DNA of 64,000 nucleotides from Methylophilus sp. 14 (GCF_015354345.1 NZ_JADKYS010000002.1:372001-436000), one strand, 5' to 3'; positions 53,316 to 62,968 are shown, counted from the first letter of the stretch. A program made the numbers and translations. The notes: generated from the sequence alone by a model not told the origin.

Positions 53316-54471
53316 TGCGACAACGGGGACTGCCCGTGGACTCAAACTGGGCGGCTTGCTGCTCGCCCTGGCCGCGATTGGGATCGTGGTCATTGGCGTC
53401 ACCAGCCGTGCTGGCAACCACGAAAAACTCAAAGCGTGGACCGACAAGCAGGCAGTGGCTACTGTGAGCGTCAGCCAGCCTGACCAGGGTGCAGAAGCGG
53501 GCAGCCTCAACCTGCCTGGCCGCTTTGAGGCCTATGCTCGCGCGCCCATTTACGCGCGCGTCAGTGGCTATTTAAAACACTGGAAAGTGGATATCGGCGG
53601 CAGTGTTAAAAGCGGCCAACTGCTGGCAGAAATCGAAACGCCGGACCTCGACCAGGAGTTGTTGCAGGCCAAGGCAGACCTAGCCAGTGCCCAAGCTAAT
53701 GTCGCGCTGGCCGAGACCACTGCCAAACGCTGGCAGGAGATGCTGAAAACGCAGTCGATTGCCCGGCAGGAAGTGGATGAGAAGGTCGGTGATTACCAGA
53801 GCAAACAGGCGATTGTCAAAGCAGCTGAGGCCAATGTGAACCGCTTGCTTGCACTCAAGAGCTTTGCCAAAATCTTGGCGCCTTTTGATGGTTCGGTGAC
53901 TGCGCGTAATACGGATACCGGTGCCCTGATTAATGCAGGCAATAGTGGCACCACGGCGCAGCCATTGTTTGAAGTGTCCAATACGCGCAAATTGCGTTTG
54001 TATATCAATGTGCCGCAAAACTATGTCGGCCAGATCAAACCCGGCGGCAAAGCCCAGTTTACGGTACCAGATTCGCCAGATGCCGTGTTTGAGGCCACCA
54101 TACAGTCGACCTCGGGCGCCATCAATGCGTCATCTGGAACGACCTTGGTACAGTTGCTGGTGGATAATGCAGCTGGTCGTTTCCTGCCAGGTGGTTTTGC
54201 CAATGTAAACCTGGTGCTCAATGATGCCGCTGGCCGCTTGAGTATCCCCGCCAGTGCACTGATTTTTGACCAGAATGGGCTGAAAGTCGCCACCGTCGGC
54301 CAGGATCACAAAGTGGTATTAAAGACGATTACCATTGCCCGTGACCTCGGCAAAACGCTGGAAGTGCAGTCTGGTCTGACCAGTCAGGATCAGGTGATTG
54401 AGAATCCGCCAGATGGTGTGACGGATGGTGTGCTGGTGAATATCGCCGCAGGCGCAGATGCACCCAAGTAA
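53308..54471 (+). CDS. RND periplasmic adaptor (MFP)
   Basis: A 387-residue HlyD/AcrA-type adaptor with an N-terminal membrane helix (GGLLLALAAIGIVVIGVTS). It shows YARVSGYLKHWKVDIGGSVKSGQLLAEIETPDLDQEL-like lipoyl motif, a coiled-coil hairpin and FDGSVTARNTDTGALINAG. It overlaps the permease stop by 8 bp, so translation is coupled. It partners the permease just upstream; the channel must be encoded elsewhere. Confidence 0.93.
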   Translation: MHNATTGTARGLKLGGLLLALAAIGIVVIGVTSRAGNHEKLKAWTDKQAVATVSVSQPDQGAEAGSLNLPGRFEAYARAPIYARVSGYLKHWKVDIGGSVKSGQLLAEIETPDLDQELLQAKADLASAQANVALAETTAKRWQEMLKTQSIARQEVDEKVGDYQSKQAIVKAAEANVNRLLALKSFAKILAPFDGSVTARNTDTGALINAGNSGTTAQPLFEVSNTRKLRLYINVPQNYVGQIKPGGKAQFTVPDSPDAVFEATIQSTSGAINASSGTTLVQLLVDNAAGRFLPGGFANVNLVLNDAAGRLSIPASALIFDQNGLKVATVGQDHKVVLKTITIARDLGKTLEVQSGLTSQDQVIENPPDGVTDGVLVNIAAGADAPK

Positions 54472-54489
54472 GGAAATGGGGGCGTTTCG

Positions 54490-54861
54490 TTAGCGGGTGA
54501 GTATCAGCCAGCCGCTTAAGGCCACCGCAGTGGCGGCCAGAAACAGGTTGACCGCAGGCGGCAACCACAGCACATGGCCGCGCGGTTTTTCCTGGATGTT
54601 CAGCGACTGGCAAAAGACCAGGAACTGCACCGCAGACAATAAGGCCGTACAGGCACCCATCAGAATAAAGCCGACCCCGATATACAGCGACAATGCACTT
54701 TGCGCATGCGGCAGCGGGTGGTCGTGTGCCACCAGCTGCATAAACAGGCCAAAGCGCTCAATCACAAAACCCAGCCCCATCAGGGCAATCGCTGAGCGTT
54801 GCCAAGCCAGCATGGTGCGTTCAGCAGCGAAATAAACACGGGGGTCATCAAGGTAAGACAT
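54490..54861 (-). CDS. DUF202 (YidH-like) membrane protein
   Basis: A 123-residue protein with three membrane helices. It carries the DUF202 opener DPRVYFAAERTMLAWQRSAIALMGLGFVIERFG. Function unknown. It lies 17 bp downstream of relA on the same strand, so it is probably the second gene of that transcript, and converges on the RND adaptor gene. Confidence 0.85.
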   Translation of the reverse strand: MSYLDDPRVYFAAERTMLAWQRSAIALMGLGFVIERFGLFMQLVAHDHPLPHAQSALSLYIGVGFILMGACTALLSAVQFLVFCQSLNIQEKPRGHVLWLPPAVNLFLAATAVALSGWLILTR

Positions 54862-54878
54862 AGGGTTTATTTCCTCTT

Positions 54879-57083
54879 TTAGGTTTTTCGTTGTGCCGAA
54901 ATCACGCCTGGCACCTGCTGCAGCCGCAGCAGCAAGTGCTGCAACTGGTCAATATCGGTGAGCTCTACCGTAAACTGCATCAAGGCCACATGGTTGCGGC
55001 TCAGTGTGTTGGCCTTGGTGGTATTGATTTTTTCACGTGCAAACAACTCGCTGATGTCACGCAGCAAGCCCTGCCTGTCGTTGGCTTCCAGCACAATATC
55101 CACTTCTGATAAGCCTGATTGGCTGTTGCCCCATTGTGCCGCCAGCAACCGGTTTTGGCGAACCTCGGCCAGACGGCTAATAAAGGTGCAGGCCTGGCGG
55201 TGGATGGTGACGCTGTGGTTGCGTGTCAGGTAGCCAACGATGGGCTCGGGCGACACCGGTTTGCAGCATCTGGCCATGGTGGTTTGCACGTTGCCTATGC
55301 CTTCAATGGTGACGCCCGCATGGTTGACCTGCGAGGCGGTTGGACGTTTGACCAGTGGCGGTGCGGGTGCCGGTTCGGCAGGGGCGATTTCGCCCTGGAT
55401 GGTAATGGCAATCTGGTGCTCGCTAATGTCACCGCGCCCAATCGCCGCCAGGCAGTCTTCCAGTTTCTGAAATTGCAATTTTTGTGCAATGCGCTCCAGC
55501 GGCAGGCTGCTGGCGCCAGCTCTATGCAATTCTTTATCTAGCTTGGCGCGGCCCTGTGCGACATTCTCGTCAAAGTGCTGGTATTTAAACCAGTGCCTGA
55601 CCTTGGCGCGCGCACTCGGGCTTTGCAAAAAGCCCAATGATGCATTCAGCCAGTCGCGGCTAGGGGCGCCCTGTTTTGCGGTGAGAATCTCTACGCGTTG
55701 CCCGTTCTCCAGCCGTGTGTGCAGTGGCACGATTTGACCATTGATTTTGGCGCCCTTGGTTCTATGGCCGAGGTCGGTGTGCAAGGCATAGGCAAAATCA
55801 ATCGGCGTGGCGCCATGCGGCAAATCAATCACCTTGCCTTGCGGGGTTAACACATACACTTTGTCCTGGAACAGTTCGCTATTAAATTGTTCCAGCAAAT
55901 CGCCATGGTCGGCCACGTCGTCTTTCCAGGAAAGAATCTGGCGTAACCAGGCAATTTTTTCATCAAACCTGGCATCGGACTTGGCGCCTTCTTTGTAACG
56001 CCAGTGTGCCGCCACGCCCAACTCCGAATGCTGGTGCATTTCAAAGGTGCGGATTTGCACTTCCAGCGCCAGGCCGCGCGGGCCACTCACTGCCGTATGC
56101 AATGAACGGTAATTGTTGCTTTTCGGGCGTGCGATATAGTCGTCAAACTCACCCGGAATCGGCTGCCACAGATGATGCACCAGGCCGAGTGCGGTATAGC
56201 AGTCCTTGATATCATCGACCATAATGCGCACGGCACGCACGTCATACAGCTGGTTAAACTGCAAATGCTTGCTCTTCATTTTTTTGACGATGCTGGAGAT
56301 ATGCTTGGGCCGACCGCTGACTTCCGCCTTGACGCCCGCCAGCGTGAGTTCGTGTTGCAGTTGGGCGACCACGTCTGCAATATATTGTTCGCGATCCACG
56401 CGCCGCTCGTCCAGCATCTTCGCCACTTCTTTATACAACTGTGGCTCCAGGTAGCGCAGCGATAAATCTTCCAGCTCCCATTTCAATTGCCATACGCCCA
56501 GCCTGTTGGCCAGCGGGGCAAAAATACTCTGGTTCTCGCGGGCCACCTGCGCCTGTACCTCGGGACTGGCCCCAGCGAGGTGTCGCAGCAATTGCGTGCG
56601 TTCTGCCAGCTTGATCAGGACCACGCGGATATCCTGCACCATGGCCAGCAGCATTTTGCGCAGCGCTTCCAGCTGTTGTGCACGGTCATGCTGTGCGCTA
56701 TCGACCTCACTCAAGGCCTGGATCTGTGACATCCGGGCGATGCCCTCGACCAAATTCACCACCGTTGGACCGAACTGGCTGGATAACTCAGCTGGCCAGT
56801 CGCTTAAGCAGTCAGGCGTTGCCTGTAAGATCGCAGCCACCAGGCTATCTGCATCCATATTCATCTCAGCCAGGATGGCGGCAGTTTCCAGCGCATGTTG
56901 CAGCAAGGGGCTGCTGTTTATGGCGCATTTTTCACGATATAGCGTGGCTGCCAGCTCACCTGCCTGGCGAATCTGCGCTAATTCATGCGGGCTAAAACGG
57001 GACGGTAAAGACGCAATCCATGCGGTGAGCGCCTGAGGATCGTTGGCAATAGGAGTGTGTGCGGGGCGACTGACTGAAACCAT
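54879..57083 (-). CDS. relA: (p)ppGpp synthetase, RelA type
   Basis: A 734-residue RelA/SpoT homologue. The N-terminal hydrolase domain is degenerate: the HD motif position reads AILQATPDCLSDW, without the paired His-Asp. The synthetase domain (about 240-400) carries GEFDDYIARPKSNNYRSLHT; the E-x-D-D form is typical of monofunctional RelA, not the R-x-K-D of SpoT. TGS (VYVLTPQGKVIDLPHGATPIDFAYALH), a zinc-finger region with ARCCKP and a C-terminal ACT domain follow. It makes the stringent-response alarmone at the ribosome. Confidence 0.94.
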   Translation of the reverse strand: MVSVSRPAHTPIANDPQALTAWIASLPSRFSPHELAQIRQAGELAATLYREKCAINSSPLLQHALETAAILAEMNMDADSLVAAILQATPDCLSDWPAELSSQFGPTVVNLVEGIARMSQIQALSEVDSAQHDRAQQLEALRKMLLAMVQDIRVVLIKLAERTQLLRHLAGASPEVQAQVARENQSIFAPLANRLGVWQLKWELEDLSLRYLEPQLYKEVAKMLDERRVDREQYIADVVAQLQHELTLAGVKAEVSGRPKHISSIVKKMKSKHLQFNQLYDVRAVRIMVDDIKDCYTALGLVHHLWQPIPGEFDDYIARPKSNNYRSLHTAVSGPRGLALEVQIRTFEMHQHSELGVAAHWRYKEGAKSDARFDEKIAWLRQILSWKDDVADHGDLLEQFNSELFQDKVYVLTPQGKVIDLPHGATPIDFAYALHTDLGHRTKGAKINGQIVPLHTRLENGQRVEILTAKQGAPSRDWLNASLGFLQSPSARAKVRHWFKYQHFDENVAQGRAKLDKELHRAGASSLPLERIAQKLQFQKLEDCLAAIGRGDISEHQIAITIQGEIAPAEPAPAPPLVKRPTASQVNHAGVTIEGIGNVQTTMARCCKPVSPEPIVGYLTRNHSVTIHRQACTFISRLAEVRQNRLLAAQWGNSQSGLSEVDIVLEANDRQGLLRDISELFAREKINTTKANTLSRNHVALMQFTVELTDIDQLQHLLLRLQQVPGVISAQRKT

Positions 57084-57167
57084 GAAGTATTATCGCCGCG
57101 ATTGCGCATGAGCGTAAAGCTAAAACGCGCCATGACCATGGTCAGGGCGCGTGATCTGGATCAGCGG

Positions 57168-57341
57168 TTATGCAAACAGGCTGATACCCAACACTGCAGC
57201 CAGGGCAATACCAATCGCCAGCAGCAGGAAAATAAAGAAGAACACTTTTGAGATCGTGGCGGCACCAGACTCAATGCCCCTGAAACCCAGTAAACCAGCC
57301 ACAAAAGAGATCACAAGAAACAGCAATGCATAATAAAGCAT
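57168..57341 (-). CDS. DUF1328 (YtjA-like) small membrane protein
   Basis: A 57-residue protein with two helices: [19 protein letters not shown], the loop [12 protein letters not shown], and [20 protein letters not shown]. This matches DUF1328/YtjA. AAAGGT lies just upstream of the ATG. It lies upstream of relA in the same direction, 85 bp away. Stress-induced in other bacteria; function unknown. Confidence 0.85.
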   Translation of the reverse strand: MLYYALLFLVISFVAGLLGFRGIESGAATISKVFFFIFLLLAIGIALAAVLGISLFA

Positions 57342-57566
57342 AGGTCTGACCTTTCGTTTTAGACAGGGAAGATGTTGGCATCTTAAAAGGCCAGGCAGGC
57401 TTGCCCTATCGGTGCTTCGCTAAATTGCTGGTCAGAATTTACCTACGGCCTCGCGTTTTACAAAGGTTAATCCTCTTCGCCTGTTCACCAAATGCGCTAT
57501 ATTGGCAGAGGTCAGATGTCATCTGCCCATTTAAATAAAAAGCATCCTCAATGAAGGGAGCGTGCC

Positions 57567-58058
57567 ATGCGTTCGACCATCATCCCTGCCAGCGTTCGCC
57601 TGGCTTGCTCGCTCATGATGCTGCCATGTCTGTTGCCAGCGTTGGTGTTGGCCGCCAGTGACAGTGCCAAAGTGATACATGCACCGCTGCCTGGCAGCAA
57701 AGCCGCGGCCAAACCGGCAGTTGTTGCGCTCGTCAGCATGGATGAAGTGTTACCTGATTGCCAGCAGCAAGTCACGGTGACGACCGTGAAAACCGTGGCT
57801 TACAGCGAGAGTGGCATGACGCCGGAGAAAATTGGCGTTGACTGGCGGGGGCGTCAGCTCGATATTGCGACCAACGTCGGCGAGAACCCGGTGCTGTCGC
57901 TGGAGGAAATCCAGGCCGCGCACCAGTTTATCAAGATCGGCAAACGCTACCTGATTCATTTTCAGTCGTGTGGTGACGGTAGTGGCCAGCGTAGCCTGAT
58001 TAATATGTACGCTGAACACATGACACCTGCGCGCCCCTCGCGCAAAATTAAAACCTAG
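57567..58058 (+). CDS. Exported protein of unknown function
   Basis: A 163-residue protein with a signal peptide (LACSLMMLPCLLPALVLAASD) and two cysteines in the mature part (LPDCQQQV and FQSCGDGSG) that could form a disulphide. I do not recognise a family. The ATG has AGGGAG upstream. It stands between the DUF1328 gene (divergent, 225-bp gap) and tatA. Confidence 0.65.
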   Translation: MRSTIIPASVRLACSLMMLPCLLPALVLAASDSAKVIHAPLPGSKAAAKPAVVALVSMDEVLPDCQQQVTVTTVKTVAYSESGMTPEKIGVDWRGRQLDIATNVGENPVLSLEEIQAAHQFIKIGKRYLIHFQSCGDGSGQRSLINMYAEHMTPARPSRKIKT

Positions 58059-58224
58059 TCACCTGTGCCGCGCAGGCCTGATGTGTTGCATTGCCAAGTT
58101 GCGCTTGGTTTTATGCGCCAGGCAGAAGCGCGGGTGAAGGTTATGCCAGTTTTTACTAACTCAAGCGCTTGTTATGGCGGATGATTGCAGCAACCATCTA
58201 TGAACATATAACAGGGGATTTGAC

Positions 58225-58398
58225 ATGGGCAGTTTTAGTATTTGGCATTGGGTCATTGTGTTGGCAGTGGTGACCATGGTGTTTGGCACCAAGCGGTTGC
58301 GTAACCTGGGGGGCGATGTGGGTGGCGCGGTGAAAAGTTTTAAAGAAGCCATGAACGAGCAACCCGCTGCCATCGAGGATCAATCCAAGCATGTTTGA
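58225..58398 (+). CDS. tatA: Sec-independent translocase subunit TatA
   Basis: A 57-residue TatA: one membrane helix ([17 protein letters not shown]), the [24 protein letters not shown] amphipathic helix and a short acidic tail. TatA oligomers form the twin-arginine pore. AGGGGA precedes the ATG. Its end overlaps the tatB start by 8 bp. Confidence 0.94.
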   Translation: MGSFSIWHWVIVLAVVTMVFGTKRLRNLGGDVGGAVKSFKEAMNEQPAAIEDQSKHV

Positions 58399-58720
58399 GG
58401 TCGGGTTTTCTGAAATCATCGTCATCGTCGTGGTGGCGTTGATTGTGATCGGCCCCGACAAACTGCCAAAGCTGGCCAGAACCTATGGCCTGCTTTATGG
58501 TAGGGCGCAACGCTATATCTCTGGCGTGAAGCAGGATATTGACCGCCAGGTGGCGCTGGATACCATGAAGAAAGCCACGGCAGATGCGCAGCAGAAGTTG
58601 TTGTCCATGCAATCTACCTTGATTGATGTGCATACAGAAATTGAGGATATGGTACTGCCACCAGCTGCTGCGAAACCGGCACCACCGGTGCCAGTTGCCG
58701 AGCCAGTCGCTTTAAAGTAA
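58391..58720 (+). CDS. tatB: Sec-independent translocase subunit TatB
   Basis: A 109-residue Tat[32 protein letters not shown] is the family opener with membrane helix and GPDKLP hinge, then a longer amphipathic helix and a Pro/Ala-rich tail. With TatC it recognises twin-arginine signal peptides. Confidence 0.94.
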   Translation: MFEVGFSEIIVIVVVALIVIGPDKLPKLARTYGLLYGRAQRYISGVKQDIDRQVALDTMKKATADAQQKLLSMQSTLIDVHTEIEDMVLPPAAAKPAPPVPVAEPVALK

Positions 58721-58727
58721 AACCAAG

Positions 58728-59474
58728 ATGGAACACACCGATACCCTCAGCCATTTTTACGAGTTACGCACGCGTTTTATCCGCATCTTGCTTGGCCTGT
58801 TGCTGGCCGCATGCGTGACCGTGCCATTCGCCAATGAGTTGCATCAGTTTTTTGTGGCGCCTTTGCTGAGCCAGTTGCCAGCAGGGGGTAAGATGATTGC
58901 CACTTCTGTCACGTCTCCTTTCATGATTCCACTCAAGATTGCCTTGTATGTGGCATTTGTATTAAGCCTGCCGCACACTTTGTACCAACTGTGGAAATTT
59001 GTGCAGCCAGGGCTGTATCCAAAAGAAAAATTCATGAGCGTGCTGGGCGTATTGGCCAGTTTATCGCTCTTTATGCTGGGCGCCTGTTTTGCCTTTTATG
59101 TGGTAATCCCGGTGGTGTTCAAATTTATTATCGGCAGCGCACCGGCCGGGGTGGCAGTGATGACCGAGATCGGTAATTACCTGGATTTTCTCATTTCTAT
59201 CACACTGGCGTTTGGGGTGTCTTTTCAAACGCCGATCATCGTGGTGGCGATTGCCTACATGGGACTGGTCGAATTACAGACTTTGAAAGAAAGCCGTGGC
59301 TATGTGATTGTCGGCGCATTTGTCGTGGGGGCGATCTTTACCCCGCCGGACATCATTTCGCAATGCATGCTGGCCATTCCGCTGTGGTTGTTATATGAGC
59401 TTGGCTTGCTGGTGGCGCGTGTATTAATTTACCGCCGCAATCGCGCAGAAATGGCGCTGCTGCCAAACCATTAA
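58728..59474 (+). CDS. tatC: Sec-independent translocase subunit TatC
   Basis: A 248-residue six-helix protein. It opens with LSHFYELRTRFIRIL, has PLKIALYVAFVLSLPHTLYQLWKFVQPGLYPKEK in the first loops, FGVSFQTPIIVV, and AIFTPPDIISQCMLAIPLWLLYE. TatC is the receptor of the twin-arginine pathway that exports folded cofactor proteins, for example some PQQ or haem enzymes of methylotrophs. Confidence 0.96.
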   Translation: MEHTDTLSHFYELRTRFIRILLGLLLAACVTVPFANELHQFFVAPLLSQLPAGGKMIATSVTSPFMIPLKIALYVAFVLSLPHTLYQLWKFVQPGLYPKEKFMSVLGVLASLSLFMLGACFAFYVVIPVVFKFIIGSAPAGVAVMTEIGNYLDFLISITLAFGVSFQTPIIVVAIAYMGLVELQTLKESRGYVIVGAFVVGAIFTPPDIISQCMLAIPLWLLYELGLLVARVLIYRRNRAEMALLPNH

Positions 59475-59495
59475 GAATGAAATGATGGATAGTGT

Positions 59496-59521
59496 AAAAA
59501 AGAGGCCTACTTCAGGCCTCT
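59496..59521 (-). terminator. Terminator at the AraC/EutR-like gene end
   Basis: AGAGGCCT and AGGCCTCT around ACTTC. Read leftward it runs into a T-tract; the hairpin includes the last codons and stop of the regulator gene. It lies between it and the convergent tatC. Confidence 0.75.
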
Positions 59522-60517
59522 TGCTCTTTGCAGGGTGTCTATCGGGCATTCCCCAAACAGTTCACGGTAATAGCGCGAGAACAGGCTCATATGCCAGAAA
59601 CCCCACTTGCTGGCCACGTGCGCAATGCTGGAAACATCTTTGGACGCATTGAGCAATTCAATGCGGATGCGTTGCAGGCGCACATTGCGCATATAGGTGA
59701 CGGGAGTAATGCCCAGCACTCGGATAAACGCATGGTTCAGGGTTCTACGGCTGACTTTTAAAGCCTTGCACAGCTCTTCAATGGTGAGCGGGAAGCTCGG
59801 GTTGGTTAAGGTTGAGCTCCTGACGCGATTCACAATATAGCGCGGAATGCGGTGATCAAAGTGCGGATGCGTGTTTTCACTGGCATGGAACAGCGCATGC
59901 AGACAGGCCGACATCAGGTCCTCTTCAAAGCTTTCCCATTTTTGCCTGTTATCCAGCTGTTGCTCCTGCTCAGCGCCAAATTGCAAACCATATTGCAGTG
60001 CGCTGAGTAATAGCCTGGCGACATTCGCAGGCAGTAACTCTACCGGTTTGATCGCCCCCATCACTTGGCTGAAGTTCATCCAGTCTATTTTCTCTGCATA
60101 GGCTTCGAGTCGTTTGGCCGGGATGACTGCCACGGTGATTTCTGAAATGGTCGATGTCCTGAAGTACAGCTCGGCATTTTTATCCAGGGTGATCAGCGAG
60201 TTGACGCGCACCGGCAACAATCCCCAACTGGCTTCGCCTTCGACCACCGTGGTGAGGCCGATGACATAAGAGTCTTGCGGCGCACTGGCAATTTGGTCCA
60301 CCGCCCGGTTCATGGTTTCAGTGAAGATTTGGATGCCGTTACAGCTCACACTGTTCACGGTGCCAGAAAACACACCTTTACTCAACTGCGTATAGTCCTG
60401 TGACCAAAACGGCAAAGCATCTGCCTGTTCCAGCACATCGCCGGTGTTGCGTTTGACTAGGTGAAAGTCAGGGCTGACCAGCTGGTCCAGCCCCAGTATC
60501 GTTTCTCTAAACCCCAT
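59507..60517 (-). CDS. AraC-family regulator (EutR/FeaR-like) next to the mau operon
   Basis: A 336-residue regulator. The N-terminal ~210 residues resemble the sensor part of EutR/FeaR-type AraC proteins (DFHLVKRNTGDV, GIQIFTETMNRAVDQ, NSLITLDKNAELYFRTS). The C-terminal helix-turn-helix is LTIEELCKALKVSRRTLNHAFIRVLGITPVTYMRNVRL with FSRYYRELFGECPIDTLQRARG. EutR and FeaR respond to amine catabolism. Its nearness to the methylamine operon makes it a candidate mau regulator, but that is inference. Confidence 0.85.
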   Translation of the reverse strand: MGFRETILGLDQLVSPDFHLVKRNTGDVLEQADALPFWSQDYTQLSKGVFSGTVNSVSCNGIQIFTETMNRAVDQIASAPQDSYVIGLTTVVEGEASWGLLPVRVNSLITLDKNAELYFRTSTISEITVAVIPAKRLEAYAEKIDWMNFSQVMGAIKPVELLPANVARLLLSALQYGLQFGAEQEQQLDNRQKWESFEEDLMSACLHALFHASENTHPHFDHRIPRYIVNRVRSSTLTNPSFPLTIEELCKALKVSRRTLNHAFIRVLGITPVTYMRNVRLQRIRIELLNASKDVSSIAHVASKWGFWHMSLFSRYYRELFGECPIDTLQRARGLK

Positions 60518-61020
60518 TTTAATCGCTCCTGATATTCACCGCTTTAGAGAGTGCGGTTGGGATATCCATGAAAGTCCATTTATATAAATATTCGGACTAA
60601 ATTCATTGTTTTTTATTATTTTTATTGCTTTTTAGGCCTTAAACACCCGGTTTTATTATTTTTTATGGCAGAAAAACTGCCTATGAATGCCACTTTAGAG
60701 TGGAAATCTCCAGATGGATAGCAATAAACGGCAAAACACGCAGGCTTTTTCTGCATTTTTCCGCAGCTTTGCCAATTCTTGCTACATCGCTTTCTGCATC
60801 GTCGCTATTGTCACATCGCTTCAAATTGAAATGAATCAACTGGCTGCTAGTGCCAGGCAGGGGGTAATCATGGGGGACCGCGGTGTTTGCATCATGACAA
60901 ACAATGTTGCAAAACACCAGTCATGACAGGCGGTTTTACGCCTGAATTTCCTTGCCTTTCTTTCTAGCCTGGTTGATGCATCAACACTAAAAAATGAAAG
61001 AGCGATGAGAGAGGAAATCT
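60518..61020. other. Intergenic region between the AraC regulator and the TorF gene
   Basis: About 500 bp, AT-rich to the left. CTTTAGAG occurs in two small inverted contexts, near 60543 (CCGCTTTAGAGAGTGCGG) and 60691 (CCACTTTAGAGTGG), which might be regulator sites. A 70-codon plus-strand frame at 60714 has no ribosome-binding site or family likeness and is not called. Otherwise I see nothing clear. Confidence 0.5.
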
Positions 61021-61860
61021 ATGCACGAGGAAAGAAAGCGCCTGTTTGGCGCATGGTTGTTATTTGCCCTGCTTGCCAGCCAGGCTCAGGCAGAGGAAGT
61101 AGGCCTTGATAAGGGCGTGCAGTCTGAGCCCGTTGGGTCTCCGCACCACATCAATGGCAATGTCGGCATCTATAGTGATTATCTGTTCAGGGGCATTTCG
61201 TATGGACGTGGCCGCGGTGCTTTCCAGGCGGCCATTGATTATTCACATGAGAGTGGCTGGTTTTTAGGGCTGGGGTATACCAATGTTAATAAAGATGCGA
61301 TTTATGGCAATACCTATGAGGTCGACTTGTATGGCGGATTAAAAAAGACCTTTGCGAACGATGCCACCGTGACGGCTGGGTTTATCGAATATTACTACCC
61401 GCAAAACCGGCACTATGTGGGCCAGCATCCACATGTGGCAGAGGCCAATATCGCGGTGGATTACCATCAGTTCAATCTCAAATATTCACATTCACTCACA
61501 GACTGGTTTGGCGTCAATACGGTGTCTATGGGGCATGCCATGGTAGGCAATCACGAGATGGGTGAGGGCGGCTCCAAAGGCAGCCATTATGTCGAGGCCA
61601 GTTACACCACGCCATTAGCGAATACTGGCATCAACTGTGTGTTCCATGTCGGCCACCAGGTGGTGAAAAACTATTACATCGGCAATTACACCGATTACTC
61701 GGTGGGCCTCAATAAAGACTTCAGCATTGGCAGCTTGAAAGGCTGGAACGCCGGGATAAGTTATGTCGCCATTGACGCCAATGATGACTGGTACACGGCT
61801 GCAGATGGCTATAAAACCGCCCAAAACAAGTTCTTTGGCTATATCCGCCTGAGTATGTAG
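61021..61860 (+). CDS. TorF-family outer-membrane protein
   Basis: A 279-residue protein. Signal peptide (GAWLLFALLASQAQAEE), then a beta-barrel-like body with INGNVGIYSDYLFRGISYGRGRGAFQAAIDYSHESGWFLGLGYTNV, the TorF/Gcw_chp signature, and alternating strands to the C-terminal FFGYIRLSM with terminal hydrophobic residue. TorF proteins are putative porins of unknown substrate. GAGAGGAA precedes the ATG. Its nearness to mau may mean amine passage, unproven. Confidence 0.87.
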   Translation: MHEERKRLFGAWLLFALLASQAQAEEVGLDKGVQSEPVGSPHHINGNVGIYSDYLFRGISYGRGRGAFQAAIDYSHESGWFLGLGYTNVNKDAIYGNTYEVDLYGGLKKTFANDATVTAGFIEYYYPQNRHYVGQHPHVAEANIAVDYHQFNLKYSHSLTDWFGVNTVSMGHAMVGNHEMGEGGSKGSHYVEASYTTPLANTGINCVFHVGHQVVKNYYIGNYTDYSVGLNKDFSIGSLKGWNAGISYVAIDANDDWYTAADGYKTAQNKFFGYIRLSM

Positions 61861-61914
61861 TCGCGGATTTTGCACCTGCCAGCTGGCTCGCCGGGCCAGC
61901 TGCTCCCGGTTTAT

Positions 61915-61967
61915 AGCCCCTTCCAGATATCTCCAACATGTCCTTCACAAAGAAGGGGCTTTTTTTC
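61915..61967 (+). terminator. Rho-independent terminator after the TorF gene
   Basis: AGCCCCTTC at 61915 pairs with GAAGGGGCT at 61952, followed by TTTTTT. The loop is long (28 bases). A second short stem CAGCTGGC/GCCAGCTG lies before it at 61880-61902. Confidence 0.7.
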
Positions 61968-62110
61968 AATAGTAAAAACTGGCATGACTTGGCCTTCATA
62001 AAACGTGCATAAAAGGGATATGCCGATTTTTGCTAAAGCCCGCTAATCAAGGCCGCTATATTCATGCTTCATTCAAAACAAAGCTTAGGCCAGCAGGCCA
62101 AGGAGGAAAT

Positions 62111-62968
62111 ATGAGTATGAACATGGGGGCAACTGCTATCAGCCGTTCGTCCCAACCTTACGCGGCCGAGACCTGTGTCCCTGATGCGTATCATTTTTCA
62201 AAAGCGCAATCGACTGGTACGCGCTTCATCATGATGCTGACCGCAGTTGCCAGCGGTGTGTTTGCTGGCCGCGTCATGCATAGCGCAATGTCGGTAGAGA
62301 TGGCGCTTACTGGTTTGTTTGTGCTGTTGGCCTTTGTGGGCGGATTGCTGTCTACCTGGTCGCCTTGTGGCTATTCCAGCCTGAGTTTGCTCAGACCGGC
62401 TGGCCGTTATTCATTAGGCGCTGTCACCCGTTGGGCACCTACCTTCTTCACCCATGCCGTGGGGTATGCCATCGGTGCCGTTGTGTTGGGTGGTGCGCTC
62501 GGTGGCATCAGCTGGCTGCTGTTTGCCGAAGTGCCATTGCAGTATTCGGTGATCGGCCTGGCAACGCTGGCGATTGGTTACGGTTTGCACCAGTTTGGCT
62601 TTTTGAAAATGCCTTATCCGCAACGCCGTGCGCAAGTGCCGCATGACGCACGCTTCCGCTTTCGTTCATCCGTGATTGGTCTTTTGTATGGCTTTTCACT
62701 GGGCATGAACTATCTCACCTACGTGCAAACACCGATGCTGTACATCGTCACCGGTGTGGCTTTGCTTAGTGGTGGCGTCAAGGCAGGTATTGCCGTGATT
62801 GCCTTATTTAATATCGGCCGCTGTTTGCCAGTGGCAGTTAACTTCTTACCTGTTAAGGATCAGTCAGTTCAAGCCTGGTTGGCCCGTTGGCAGGAAAGTG
62901 CAGTTGAAGTTGATGGTTTCCTGTTATTGGCGATTGCTTCAGCAGCTTTAATGCTGGTGATGTTGTAA
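62111..62968 (+). CDS. mauF: Methylamine utilization protein MauF
   Basis: A 285-residue integral membrane protein needed for methylamine dehydrogenase maturation. It has about six to seven helices and the conserved LSTWSPCGYSSLSLLRPAGR, a CcdA-like Ser-Pro-Cys segment. The ATG at 62111 with AGGAGG upstream was preferred over a longer open frame. In known mau clusters mauF precedes mauB, as here. The promoter must lie in 61968-62110; I do not assign its boxes. Confidence 0.9.
   Translation: MSMNMGATAISRSSQPYAAETCVPDAYHFSKAQSTGTRFIMMLTAVASGVFAGRVMHSAMSVEMALTGLFVLLAFVGGLLSTWSPCGYSSLSLLRPAGRYSLGAVTRWAPTFFTHAVGYAIGAVVLGGALGGISWLLFAEVPLQYSVIGLATLAIGYGLHQFGFLKMPYPQRRAQVPHDARFRFRSSVIGLLYGFSLGMNYLTYVQTPMLYIVTGVALLSGGVKAGIAVIALFNIGRCLPVAVNFLPVKDQSVQAWLARWQESAVEVDGFLLLAIASAALMLVML

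Noticed and set aside
60714-60926. 70-codon plus-strand frame upstream of the TorF gene
   Set aside because: No ribosome-binding site, no family likeness, and lies in an AT-variable spacer; a minus-strand frame of similar length covers the same bases.
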